Positions 1-15,227 of a DNA stretch of 64,000 bases are shown here, one piece after another (position 1 is the first letter of the stretch; every line of letters starts with the position of its first letter). This DNA is from Fennellomyces sp. T-0311 (Eukaryota > Mucoromycota > Mucoromycetes > Mucorales > Lichtheimiaceae). The stretch spans positions 248,001-312,000 of the forward strand of contig JALLLT010000010.1 in NCBI GenBank assembly GCA_025266875.1, in the 5' to 3' direction. A program made the translations under genes and the position numbers. Under the pieces are notes generated by a model. That model had not been told where the DNA came from and ran no database searches. It was given only the letters and a program-made list of their open reading frames with translations.

Positions 1-1
1 C

Positions 2-1682
2 AACTCCCATCGCTGGTTCTTTCAAGCCTTTGGTCCATTGTTGAAACCCAACGTTTGCGTGTTGCTCGATGTAGGAACAAAGCCTGGTCCGAAAGCCATA
101 TACCATTTGTGGAAAACATTTAGCGTTAATCGCAATGTCGCCGGTGCGTGTGGTGAAATTCGCGCTATGACGAGCAAGCAGTTGTGGAACCCCCTAGTGG
201 CTGCCCAGAACTTTGAATATAAAATTTCAAATATTTTGGACAAACCACTCGAATCGGTGTTTGGACATATTTCGGTGTTACCGGGTGCGTTTTCGGCGTA
301 CCGTTACGAGGCCCTGCAGAACGATGTGTACGGACAGGGTCCACTACAAAAATACTATCTGGGGGAAAAGCTACATGGCCACGACGCTGATATATTTACT
401 GCAAATATGTATCTTGCGGAAGACAGGATTCTATGCTATTCTCTTGTTGCCAAAAAGCACAGTAAGTGGATACTACGATATGTATCCAGCGCTTACGGCG
501 AAACCGATGTTCCCGATCGTGTACCTGAATTCATCTCTCAACGACGACGATGGCTCAACGGCTCGTTCTTTGCTGGAGTATACTCGCTTGTGCATTGGCA
601 AAGTATATGGAGTTCGGACCATTTTGTTCTACGCAAACTACTATTCATGATCGAAAGCATATATCAGCTTTGCAACCTTATATTTTCCTGGTTCTCGCTC
701 GTAAGCTAACTCTACTTGTCATTATTTCTTTTATTAACCGTCGGTACATTGTTATTAGGGAAACTTTTACATCGTCTTCTATATTATGACAGCATCCATG
801 TATTCCGAGAGTCTTAAGCCAAAGCCGTTCTCGGCCACAATTGCTTCCGCTCTCCATACTGCTCTCAACTACACCTACATACTTCTTTTGATTATCCAAT
901 TCATTATCGCCATGGGTAACCGCCCTCAAGGGTTCAAATGGGCATATACACTCAGCATCATGTTCTTTGCCGTGCTCATGGGTTATATACTGTTCTGCAC
1001 TTGCTGGATTACCGTAGCGGGTGTGCTAAGCGCGATTCACGATGCCGACGGTTCAACGGACGACCTTATTGCCATTATAGGGCAGAGCTCTTTTCGACAA
1101 GTCATCATCTCTGCACTGTCGACATACGTTCTGTACTGGGTTGCAAGCCTGCTCTTCCTAGATCCATGGCATATGATTACCAGTTTTGTACAATACCTTT
1201 TTTTATCGCCGAGCTATATCAATGTCTTAAACATTTACGCGTTTTGCAATACGCACGATGTTTCCTGGGGAACAAAGGGCGACAACGGCGTGTCTACCGA
1301 CTTGGGTGTTGTCGTGAGCAGTAACAAGAACAATGATGCGGTGGAAGTCGAGGTACCTACCGAGGAGAAGGATCTAAACGGCCAGTATGATGAAGCACGC
1401 CATCATTTGATGACCAAGCCAGAAAAAGCATCAGAAGGCGTAATTGACTCTGTCACCCAACAAGATGACTATTATCGATCTTTCCGTACAAAGTTAGTGC
1501 TTATTTGGCTTATCTCAAATTTGGCCCTTGTTACCGCAATCACGAGCGAAAAATGGCTCTGGACCTATGAAGAGAGGAGTATAGCCTACTTAGGGTTTAT
1601 TCTATGGTCTGTCGCGGGTTTAGCCGCTGTGCGGTTTGTTGGATCATGCCTTTATTTGCTGATGAGTGTATTTACTGGTTAG
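2..1682 (+). CDS. Chitin synthase, 3' part (5' end outside window)
   Basis: Membrane enzyme that polymerises UDP-N-acetylglucosamine into cell-wall chitin. The gene runs in from the left edge, so its start is missing. Exons 2-700 and 759-1682, with a 58-nt intron (GTAAGC...TTAG) that joins in frame and restores the family segment [17 protein letters not shown]. The visible 540 residues contain [16 protein letters not shown], an EDR motif (AEDRIL) and the catalytic QRRRW signature near residue 180. Several hydrophobic segments follow in the C-terminal half. The order matches class I-III fungal chitin synthases. The exact class cannot be assigned without the N-terminus. Confidence 0.95.
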
Positions 1683-3039
1683 AAAGCAATTAGCTGTACA
1701 ATATATTTTAGCATAACTATTATATATATATCATTCGTTATGTGTATCTCAAGAAGATATTTCACCATAGCTCACTTGCATTGTTTACTAAATTAAAGAT
1801 ATGAACACGTACTGCGATCTTCAGGATTTACTAGAGATCGTCTTATTTGCAGTACTATTATGCAATAACAGCAGATTATTGGTATGAGTATATGTACTTC
1901 CTGAACATACTATATTTGAACCGATTAGACTAAATGTGGACTTAATCTGTGAAGTTTACGTTGAGGAGATACACTCAAAACAGTGGCCCAATTTGTAACC
2001 AAATTATTTTTTTCACAGGCTCTAGCTGTTGCTCTCCTCGCACTACGTAATTTTTTGTCTGACTGTAAACGGTTTCCTTGTAAGTTATACGAGCACTCGT
2101 GTTAGAATTTTATATCTTCTCATGATGTAGTCCTAAAGAAGTATTTATATCGCCCAAATGACGTATGGACAATTGGGAATCTTGTATCGTGTTCGGTTTG
2201 AACATGTTAGAAAATATAGACTAGTAAACGTTTGACTTTTGGACAGCCTTTGTACGGGTACTTGTAGTTGGCTTCCATTTCGACTTAAGTAAGTAAATAA
2301 TATGTAATTCGTTGTGAAGTATCTTTTTCGTCGACAAGTGTAAGACTATATTCATCTTAACATTTATCAAGCGACCCATTAAAGCACTACCACTGACTCA
2401 AATGAACCTACCTTCAAAGAGGACTTTCATAACATCCTCATCATCCACTGTGGCCTATTGCATATTCTTTTTAAGTTATTTGTTCTAGAAGTATATACTA
2501 TGGCCACTAGGATATCCGCATAGTCACTTATATATACACTGCAAATAATTTTTGTTGAATTTTGGTGAATAATTTTTTCAAAGTGGTTAAACATAAGCTT
2601 TTTAACCGCTGTAACCACTTTAACCATCGATATTATTGGAAGTGAAGTATTTCAGTTGTACTTGTTGATACCAGATTAGACGATTAACAAGCGTGTCAAG
2701 CTCATTATGATGTGGTATATGCTAGCTACGTATTACATAGCTTCACCGCAATATGTTATTTCTACATATACTGATCGAACGCGACTGGTCTGTATTGATA
2801 TAGTTTACAAAACGGCACGTTAGTAGAATGACTATATTTAACAGATAAGTACGAGCGGATATATTTATTAATGTTTAGCCTATAATTGACTCTTTGTCCG
2901 ATACATTCATGCAGGAGAGCTTGTCAAGAAAAACTTTTAGTCATATGTTTCGAATCAGATACTCATTTGGGTTCCGAAAAGCCGCAGAGATTTTATTATT
3001 TAAACATGCTCAGATTTAATGCCAAGGAAATTCCCAAAA
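1683..3039. other. Intergenic, AT-rich, no gene seen
   Basis: About 1.36 kb between the chitin synthase stop and the O-methyltransferase start. Only short ORFs without family resemblance occur on either strand. The right end should hold the O-methyltransferase promoter. Confidence 0.6.
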
Positions 3040-4072
3040 ATGAACCGTATTCTTGCCAGACCAATACTCTTCCGCTCATCAATCCCACTACGTCGTTTCT
3101 TGTCCACGAATCAAGAAAGCGCTGTGAGTGCTTATAACAATAGGCTGCGCCCTGCTGAAGAGAAATATGCGTGCGACGTGAGCACACCGTTTGCATCCAA
3201 CGTAAGTGCAGTGTTGAAAAGTGTGGCGCAAGAAACGGCGCGCGTAATACCGTTGTCGCACATGATGGTTCAAGAGGGGCAAGCAAAATTTCTTCGCCAG
3301 ATGGTTCGCATTTTTAATCCCACCAGTATACTTGATATTGGCACTTTTACCGGTACCTCCACGATAGTAATGGCATCGGCGATACGTGGAGATGGCAAGG
3401 TAGTCTCACTCGATGTGGATCCCAAGGCTCAAGCTGTTGCCCGACGTAATATCGAGAAATTGCAGTTGCAAGATCGTGTCGATCTTCGATTAGGAAAAGC
3501 ATTAGAAAGGTATATGGTAATTTTAAGATAATTTATTTCAGCGCCATAACAGGAATTGTTATACGTAGCTTAAATACCCTTACCAACGAGAAACCACAGC
3601 GTCAATTTGACCTTATCTTTATAGGTATTTGTTCTAGAAAACGCATGAAACTTGTTTATTCTATTCTGCTTATGCAAACTAACATATAACCTTCTTTGTT
3701 AGATGCTAACAAAGATGAATATATTTCATATTTTGACTTTATCATGGACCATGATCTTCTGTCTGACAGAGGCGTAATTATAGCTGATAATGGTTAGTCA
3801 TATTACTAAGTTTATGCATACTCGCGACTATACATCAGTTAAAGAACAAGCGAGTATGTACTTACTTTTTATATATTGTAGTTCTCTACTTCGGACTCGT
3901 CCATCGCGATGCTGGATATGAAGAAAAGTGTCCCATTGAAGTTAGCGAGCGCTTTAGGCAAAATTCGAGATGTATCGAGAATTTTAACCAACATGTTGTG
4001 AAGGATCCACGTGTGGAAGTAACAATGGTCCCTCTATTTGACGGAGTCTCGTTTATTAGAAAGAAGGATTAG
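3040..4072 (+). CDS. Class I SAM-dependent O-methyltransferase (CCoAOMT-like), probably mitochondrial
   Basis: Transfers a methyl group from S-adenosylmethionine to a hydroxyl of an unknown small molecule. Exons 3040-3509, 3542-3624, 3703-3792 and 3882-4072 give 277 aa. Residues 98-105 (LDIGTFTG) form the SAM-binding loop, followed by an acidic VSLDVDP strand. The segment FIDANK after exon 2 carries the acidic residues typical of metal-dependent caffeoyl-CoA-type enzymes. The N-terminus is basic and hydroxylated (MNRILARP... LRRFLST), like a mitochondrial presequence. An in-frame ATG at 3019 is possible, but the presequence begins better at 3040. The first intron is only 32 nt. A decayed paralogue lies at 5601-6616. 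Confidence 0.9.
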
Positions 4073-4095
4073 ATTACATAGTACTTCTGTGACAA

Positions 4096-4101
4096 AATAA
4101 A
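4096..4101 (+). terminator. Polyadenylation signal AATAAA after the O-methyltransferase
   Basis: Canonical AATAAA hexamer 24 bases downstream of the TAG stop at 4070-4072, in the expected place for 3'-end formation. Confidence 0.5.
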
Positions 4102-4384
4102 GATACCTATAATAATATAGCCTTTTCTTAATAAATGATATAGCCAAGTATTCTATGCAGTATTAATCGTCTGATAACAAAGGGCAATAGTCATTCTTGT
4201 GCGCTTGGTCATTGCTTGAACATATAAAGCTATAGCGATAAAATCAAGATCTAGTGCATTTTAAAATTCAAATCAAGACATTTTATAGTATTATGCTTCT
4301 CCTGTCACTACGTACTGATGGAAAATGTTTGGCTTTTAAAATATTATCTATAAAAAATGATCGCACGACGAAGCTTTATTCTTC

Positions 4385-5413
4385 TTATTCGTTCTTAGGG
4401 ATAGGCCATTCTGCATTAGGATCGTTCTTGTATCGATCAAAGTTTTCTTTAAAATAAGTCCAGCTTGAAACATTTTTAGCTGCAGGGCTATAAGCGTCTG
4501 GTGCATGTGCATAAGATGTTACGCGAGTCTCAATTTCGTTGCGCAAAATCGGATGAACAAGATCTTTGTATGTGGAGCCTTGAGGGAGCTTATGGCCCGC
4601 GCAATGATACACCAAATATCCCTCCTTGTTACCCATCTTCATGAACGGCGCAAAGTGTGACACCCGAGTCCAATGCACTTCGGCATCATTGATAGTTTCG
4701 TCACTTTCGGCTTGCGCGGTCGGACATGTGAAAGTGAACAACTCACCAGCTTTTGGAAAACTTAGATACAGTTTGAAAGTGACGTGCACTTACTTACCCT
4801 GATACATTTTATGAGGATCGTATGGAGCGAATTGTTCATCACCGGCAAGCGCATTCGGGTAAAACAAAGGTATCTCAGTCACAAGCTTGGTTGTCTTTGA
4901 GAACGGATTGGTGCGAGTGTCCAGTGGAATAAATGTGGGCAGGACCATTTGGACAGGATCGTTCGCGATATGGACGACTTTTTTCAGTAGTAGTACAGGT
5001 TTTCAGCTTATTGTCTCATCTGAGCGACAAATAAGGAAAGTACGTACCTGGCAATCGTTCTCCAGTCCACGGGTTCTCCCAATGTGTCAATTTCTCGTGT
5101 GTTTTCGGGTCCAAATAGTACGTCAGCTCGCGAGTTGTTGCCAGTAATTTGTTGTCCTCAATATGAGCTTTGCCGACGTTCATACCGGCGCAGTGAAAAA
5201 GCTTTTTTGGTGCCTCGCCCGGAATGAAGGCACTGTTCATGCAATGCTAAGCACTCATTCGTGGCTAATGAATTATGCACTTACAAGACTGAGCCTTCCC
5301 ACTCGTAAAATGTATCGGCTTCAGGCTCATTAGAATAGCGAAGACGTAAAAGTAAATCTAAGGAACGAGTTGGTCATGCAGGAAGGCATTGTGTTGAGGC
5401 ACTTACTGCTCAT
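4385..5413 (-). CDS. DUF1838 family protein
   Basis: Function unknown. Exons in transcript order: 5413-5407, 5357-5285, 5232-5048, 4977-4798 and 4749-4385, coding 269 aa, with introns of 49-70 nt. Family features: FYEWEGSV near the N-terminus, HCAGMNVGK, the pair ELTYYLDPKT / HWENPWTGE, and VVHIANDPVQ, all typical of DUF1838. There is no signal peptide or membrane segment. The first coding exon is only 7 nt (ATGAGCA). A stop lies upstream in that frame, and this is the first ATG after it. The gene sits on the opposite strand between an intact O-methyltransferase and its decayed copy, so a joint role in a small-molecule pathway is possible but not shown. Confidence 0.85.
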
Positions 5414-5600
5414 TCTGAGTGACGTGCTGGAAGCTGAAAGCTGCAGTGCTCACTTGGTCGGATTCACCACGGTGTTGTTTGGTGACTGTCGCGCTGCGCT
5501 GTATGACGCACAGAAGTAGGGGTGTCTGCATACGGCAGTTGATTGTCTAACAGTAACCCTATAGAGACAGAGTAATCTCGATAAACCCGAACACAGCGGC

Positions 5601-6616
5601 GTGTTCAAACTTTTCAAGGCATCAACTGTGTACCGACCAGTAGTACCCGTAAGATTCTTTGCCACTGAGCTGGTAGAAAGCACGGTGAAAAATTATAATA
5701 ACAGACTGCGCCCTTCCAAGGAACGATATGCTGATTCTGTGAGTATGTCTTCCCGTCAAAAATACAATCGGCTCTCGACGGATTGGCTCAGGAAACGATC
5801 GAGTCCTTTGATTTACCACAATTGATGGTCAGTCAAGTGTGTGCCAAGTACCTTCATTAACTTGTCCACGTTCTGTAACCCTCTCGTATCCTTGAAATTG
5901 GGACTTTTACAGGAATATCTGCTATAACCATGTCGTCAGCTCTACGGTTAGGGGGTGAACTTATCTCACTTGACGTGAACCCCAAGGCGCAAGGTATCGC
6001 AAGTCGTTATGTTGGTAAGTTAAAGCTGACAGACCGGGTTGACTTTCGCTTGGGAGATGGATTGGAAAAGCAAGCATGAAATTAAACTCTTATCAAATAT
6101 TTAATAATGTTAGAGATGCCATATTAACTTAGCTACTATCGGAAAAGGCAAACCCCAGTTTGATATGATCTTGTATCGGTACGTCGGCAAGTTTTTGTGC
6201 GAAATCGCAGCTTATACATATGTCTCTACATAGGCGCTGACAAAAGCAACTATATCTCTTATTTTGACATGATAATGGCCAATAATCATCTATCTGACCG
6301 AGGTGTGATTCTGCCTGATGATGGTTAGTATAGCATTGCCAGTTACTTCGGACTGCTGCTATTTGAAAGAAGCCTGTATGTTTTACTATAACTATACATA
6401 ATTCTTTTCTATGGCAAGGTACATCGTGATGCTGGATTTGAAGAACCTCATCCGCTTGAATACTCAGATTACGTTAATAGAAATCCCAAAAGTTTACTGG
6501 AATTTAATCAGCACGTATTGCGGAATCCTCGAGTACAGCTGGTGAGATTGCCTCTCTTTGATGGATTTTCCATCATCACCAAGAAACGAGACTACCACGC
6601 CTATGCCGCTACATAA
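5601..6616 (+). pseudogene. Decayed tandem copy of the O-methyltransferase
   Basis: Clear paralogue of the gene at 3040-4072. It shares YNNRLRPSKERYAD, LEIGTFTGISA, LISLDVNPKAQ, DRVDFRLGDGLE, YISYFDMIM, LSDRGVI, HRDAGFEE and LPLFDGFS, in the same order. It is broken. No ATG is found in the N-terminal frame. A +1 frameshift occurs near 5750. Two in-frame TAA codons (about 5856 and 5877) lie just before the SAM loop, and another frame change follows near 6115. Intron positions after the SAM domain look conserved. The C-terminus continues about 10 residues past the intact copy. I did not restore a protein. Confidence 0.88.
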
Positions 6617-7188
6617 CTAGTAGTGTTTGTAAAATCATGTTCCCTTTATGAGAATTATGTCTCCCTGGAACAAACGAAATTTATTTGTATGACTTTCTTC
6701 GTCTGCTACGTTCCTGAATCGTACTTTCGGAGCGCTTTTATAAATCCAGCAATGCGTGCCTTTACCTGTTCTTAGATGAGCTCTGTAATAAATAGACACT
6801 CCTCCCCCAATTTCTTGCACATTGCACCTCTTAGAATAATCTTTCACTTCCTCAAGAAGTGAGTACCCTAACAGGGTTTTAAATATATAACTATATCACA
6901 AAGAACCTGTCATTATCCCCAATAACTAGCTTGTAAGGAGTAATCCAAAAGTCACGCACATTTCTTCACACTGAGACACTTCGAATGCGACTAGCAACTC
7001 TTAATGCTCCGTGAAATATGTCCGAAATGATACTCTGTATCCTCCGTGATAGCATATCTTACACAATGCTTTATCTGTATAGGATTTCGCAGTAAAGTCG
7101 TCGACAGCTGATTGTTTCCGCTGAAAATCGAAGAAACCCAGCCTGGTTGGCGCCAGCCTGTCAAAAAAAAAGTTTCAGAAACACAACA
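6617..7188. other. Intergenic, promoter side of LARS2
   Basis: About 570 bases with no supported gene. A 70-codon ORF on the minus strand (6635-6847) has no recognisable family, and its extent is within chance for this base composition. Confidence 0.5.
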
Positions 7189-10766
<3,578 letters not shown>

Positions 10767-10798
10767 AACCAAAGGCGCTGGCCGTTTTGTGCAATGAG

Positions 10799-10804
10799 AA
10801 TAAA
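10799..10804 (+). terminator. Polyadenylation signal AATAAA after LARS2
   Basis: AATAAA hexamer 33 bases after the LARS2 stop codon. It lies within the 165-base gap before the next gene on the same strand. Confidence 0.45.
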
Positions 10805-10931
10805 GTTAACTAGCAACTCTGTCCAATCCTTTTTATTCCTTATGATTGATAGCGACATTCAACATCACAAGCTTTGTTCCAGAATCTAAAGCGTCACACA
10901 GTTTCGCCTTTTTAGCAGCTTCCCTTTCACT

Positions 10932-12284
10932 ATGCAACCAGCCGGACCTTCAGGTAAACCAACGACGAAATAGACAGGGCGTTTCCCTATAACTTTCAAT
11001 ATAGGGTTTTACAATGTACCGACAACCAAGTTTCTCATGCTGTTTGTTGGCACTTGCTCTGTGCTCGCATCCATTCTCGATTTAAAGCCGATTTTCCATC
11101 TACAGCTCAGTCCTCATGTCACCATACATCATCAGGTAACCTGTCTATCCACTGCTACTGTCCTTTGGCTCAATGCGCTGCATGATAGTTCTGGCGACTT
11201 TTTACCTCTCATTGTGCCTTTACGAATTCCGGAGAACTGTTTTTCGGCATGCTCTTAATGTACTCTATGCGTGTTATTGAACGACAGTATGGTAGTGCCA
11301 AGTACGCTGTAAGTCTAAAGTCCGGAACTATACTGTATGACAGGACAAAGTATCCTGAGATGCACTCTTATTAGGCTTTTGTATTCATCACGCTGTGGGT
11401 CGCTACGTTCCTCGAACTTGGTGCATTAGTATCAGGTGCAAAGCTCGGATTTCGACGGATACCAGGTGGCCCGTGAGTGGTTTACATATAAAGCGTCTGC
11501 GATGGTGACTAAGCATGCTCCTTAGTTACGCATTGATATTCTCCATGCTTTACCAGTATCATCGTATCGTCCCTGCCACCTACCGCTTCCGAATATTCGG
11601 AGCTACATTCAACGACAAAATGTTTCTTTATGCACCCGCACTGCAGGTAATTCGGTCGATACGTGAAAATATCTCTCCTTGCTAATGAGACAATACAGAT
11701 GTTCATTTCTCAATCATTTGCCACTATAATACCTTGCATCTGTGGCTTGATGGCTGGTGCTTTGTACCGATCAGATACGGGTAATATAAAAAAATGGCGA
11801 TTTCCAGGATATGTCCGATCCGTTGCCTCTCGGGTTTCGGATGCTTCTCTTGCTTCTGGACCTATTCCTCGAACATCATCAACAATGCCTACAGCCGCTC
11901 GATCATCTGAAATATTAACTACTGCAGCAAACTTACGGAATCGAAGATCCAACACCAGCAACAACACTCGTGCTCGGACGACCAACACGACGGATGTTAG
12001 GGTAATAAAGGATGGAAAGCTAAATGGCAAGGATTTGACTGGTCATGTAGGAATATATTGATACGTTGACGGGTCGTGGTGCAGGAGCTGAAATCCAGCC
12101 TCCCTCGGAAGAGGATACTCGGTTGTTGATGACAATGTTCCCTGATCATCCACGGGAAACGATTATGCGTGCTTTCGCAGCTGCACATAATAATACAAAC
12201 CGTGCTGTAGAAATAATGCTCAGTACACCAGCCCCTGCTGGCACAAGTGGTAGTGGAGGAGGAAGTAGTAGCAGATCAACATAA
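10932..12284 (+). CDS. Rhomboid-like pseudoprotease with C-terminal CUE/UBA domain (Dsc2/UBAC2-like)
   Basis: Likely membrane subunit of a Golgi/ER ubiquitin-ligase complex of the Dsc type. Exons 10932-10953, 11005-11135, 11189-11308, 11375-11472, 11526-11646, 11699-12001 and 12051-12284 give 342 aa. Several hydrophobic segments in the first half carry the derlin/UBAC2 pattern (FYNVPTTKFLML, FWRLFTSH, FTNSGELFFGM). No rhomboid Ser/His catalytic pair was recognised. A Ser/Thr/Arg-rich linker leads to a CUE/UBA helix bundle (LLMTMFPDHP ... AVEIML) near residues 290-325, followed by a Gly/Ser tail. Its stop lies 13 bases from the stop of the convergent monooxygenase. Assignment to Dsc2 rather than animal-type UBAC2 is inference. 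Confidence 0.85.
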
Positions 12285-12297
12285 GAAACGATAGGTT

Positions 12298-14206
12298 TTA
12301 TTCTTTGTAAATGTTAAAGTCATCAAAGTTCTTGAATTTACGCAATGTGAACCAAAAGTTGGTTACAGTGTTTGCCCAGTTGGCAGTAACGTCTCCTTCC
12401 GAATTCAGGTACCATGAGTTGCAACCTACAGTGCTTTTGGTTATTACAAACAATTGTAATGTTTGCTTTGAGTACGTTACCTCCTTTCTTCCACACTGTA
12501 CTTTCGAGATCATCCTTTAGTTGGGCTACGAACTTGTCTTGGGCTTTCTTTAAAGGATCAAATGCGACGAGGTTTTGTTTCATCATCAGCTTTAGGCCTT
12601 GCACAACGTAATTGACTTGTATTTCAGTCATCAACTTTCAAGATAAAATTACTTTAGTCTTGTGAACTGAATTATATAATATACCGAACTTACCAACACT
12701 GAATTATGTCCCAAAATACTGGAAGGGCCGAGAATAATAAACATGTTTGGATATCCATTGATGCAAGTGGTTTTGTACATCTCTGGGAAAGCATCTTGCC
12801 ATGCATCGTTCAATGTCTGCTTATGCTTGCCTTGGACTATGAAAAAAGTAGATTAGGCTCTGTTGTTATAATCGACTTACGGAATCCCTTACTCGTAAGG
12901 TTGCCAAGGAAACCTTGGACATCATAACCTGTGGCTAAGACCAAGATATCATACTCTTCCTCGTTGCCATCCGCGGTGGTAATACTACGACCACGAACTT
13001 CCGTGATTTTACCCTTTTCCAGAACCACATTCTCGCGACATAGGGTTTCCAAATAGTCATCGGTGACTGCAATGCGCTTACAGCCAGCAGCGTAGTCAGG
13101 AATCAACTTTTCCACCAAATCCGGCCGACCTTGGTTCAAGATGCGTCTCTTCATATCACCGCTGAGAAGTTTTGTTATCCACCGAGCATACCGGCCGTTG
13201 GAATAGCCGAACGTCATATAATTAATCTCGAGCTAACAAAGAAAAGAAACATTTGAGCTTTTAAAGAAAAAATTCCTCTAGGTCGTACCCGTAAGAAGAG
13301 TCTGAGACGAAGGAGTCTCATTAATATTGGGAACCATCTGAACAGAAACTTCATAAGGCCAGAATAGGCAAATTGTTCCCGGGGGCGACACCAAACGGCC
13401 GTGCGTTGATAATTATGCAATTTTCCAGCAACCTTGGCCAATTCAGGCACTACTTGGACAGCACTGGCGCCACTACCAACGACAGCTACTTTCTTTCCGG
13501 TAAAGTCGATCGTGGGATCCCACATGGCCGTGTGGACGATCGGCCCGTCAAAATCCTTAAACTGTTCTGGTACTCTAGGAACTCGAATTGATCCAATTGC
13601 CACAAACCTAATTTTCTTTGTGCATGAGAAGGGTACGCATAGGAATTCGGCTATCTTTTTGCATGAAGTAACTTACGCCACATCGTAAAAGACTGTTTCT
13701 AGCTCCCGATCAGGATAGCGACGATCACGGTAGTCCAGTTTCCATTTACGTTCAGTATCCAACCATGTCGCTTTAACGACCTCGCAGTGTGTTGTAGCAT
13801 TGGAGCGCAAGTCATACTTGTCAACGAGACCTAGCATATATTGATGTATTTCTTCGCGAGGACTGTATTTCTTGGACCAATCTAACGCCACTGGTGAGTC
13901 TAAAAGTCACCTTGAAAAATATGATGCGTATCAACTTACTAGGATTTAAATCGGTGCTCAGAGAGTACAAATGCGAGGCTACATCGCATGCACATCCAGG
14001 ATATGTGTTCAGATGCCAAGTACCGCCAAAATCCTTTGAACCTTCAAAAATATGGGGCTGGATACCGAGCTCTTGTTTAACTCGGATAGCAGAGAATATG
14101 CCACTGAATCTAAATACATTTGTCAGCGGCAATTATTTATGTGAAAAATAATGTATAATTACCCTCCACCTATAATTGCAACGGTTGGCTTTCGATCGTT
14201 CGCCAT
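12298..14206 (-). CDS. FAD-dependent monooxygenase of Baeyer-Villiger type
   Basis: Flavoenzyme that uses NADPH and O2 to insert oxygen into ketone or aldehyde substrates; the substrate is unknown. Eight exons, in transcript order 14206-14163, 14109-13940, 13899-13677, 13607-13289, 13232-12881, 12836-12694, 12634-12481 and 12425-12298, give 510 aa. The first Rossmann motif GGGFSG (split by intron 1) binds FAD, followed by FGGTW. FDGPIVHTAMW is an exact match to the Baeyer-Villiger fingerprint FxGxxxHxxxW. VVGSGASA is the NADPH Rossmann motif, and LATGYD closes the FAD domain. No signal peptide is visible. Introns are 40-69 nt. Confidence 0.93.
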
Positions 14207-15227
14207 CGATGAAAAAGTAGCAAGATGCACGGAAAATAAGTTTAGTAAAAAAAAAATCCTTGTGTGAAAATATTACGGTGGATTTTATATGTTCACGAAG
14301 GATCGTGCAGCTAAACCTTGCAATGGTTGTACAGACCTCTTACCATTTAGGCTACCACTTCTGCTAATTAATAATTATACTGGTGTAAAATAATAATAAT
14401 AAAGACATGTTCCTCACTTCTAATTGATTATCCGCGCTCAATCTATTATCCCCAAAATTCATTCACGGGTTCCATGGCTACTATCCATCCGGGACTTTCG
14501 CCGTTCCATCGGCAGTTCCATCGGCAGTTCTATCTTCCGCCGGGATGTTCGCCGTCCTGATATGCTTCGGGTTTTTCGCCGTTTTGCTGCGTTGTTCAGG
14601 ATCACATAATGTGTTTCTCTATCAGTAATATTTCGGTGGAAAATGATACTAAATAACGGGATCCGGGATGGCAGTGTTCTCAGCCAGCACTGTTCTCGAC
14701 ACTTTGGTTTCCAAGGTTCCACAACCCAATATTTGGTACTGCAAGCAATGGGGCAGTGTTAACTAATTTTTTTTTGCGAAAAAGGATCAGGATTCATTAC
14801 CCATACATGGCACTGTAGAAACAATAAATTTGGTTGATCCGTTCTATAACCAATGCACAATGGTTTACCCTGTATTTAACCCCTCTTCGGATAATTCATT
14901 CGGAAAATCTTCCGGAAAACCACACCTTCAACTAGCTGTATATTTATTCAGTGGACAGCCCAAGTAACCGCGTACTACGGCGAAAAAAATTGGCCAAGGG
15001 AAAACTTTGAGAATACGATAATCGCTGGATGACAGAATCTTTTCCCATGGGAATTGACTTCCCTCCAAATACTTTTGTTTTCACAGCACTTGTGATCCAA
15101 ATATATTATGCAGAAATAGCATATAGGCATTGACGCCGATATTATGTTACACATTGATCCATGCAAAATTCGTTTTGGTAATGACACGTGCAAAAGCTTG
15201 GCCATTTTCAAACGGGCAAAGTTTATT
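14207..15227. other. Intergenic with a small direct repeat
   Basis: About 1 kb, no gene seen. Around 14503-14530 a 12-base unit (gttccatcggca) occurs twice in tandem with a diverged third copy, surrounded by cgccg-containing echoes. It is too small to assign to an element. Confidence 0.5.

Noticed and set aside
213..650. 145-codon ORF overlapping chitin synthase
   Set aside because: Out-of-frame shadow of the chitin synthase exon, with no family features.
6635..6847. 70-codon minus-strand ORF between the pseudogene and LARS2
   Set aside because: No homology recognised, no splice partners, and a length expected by chance.
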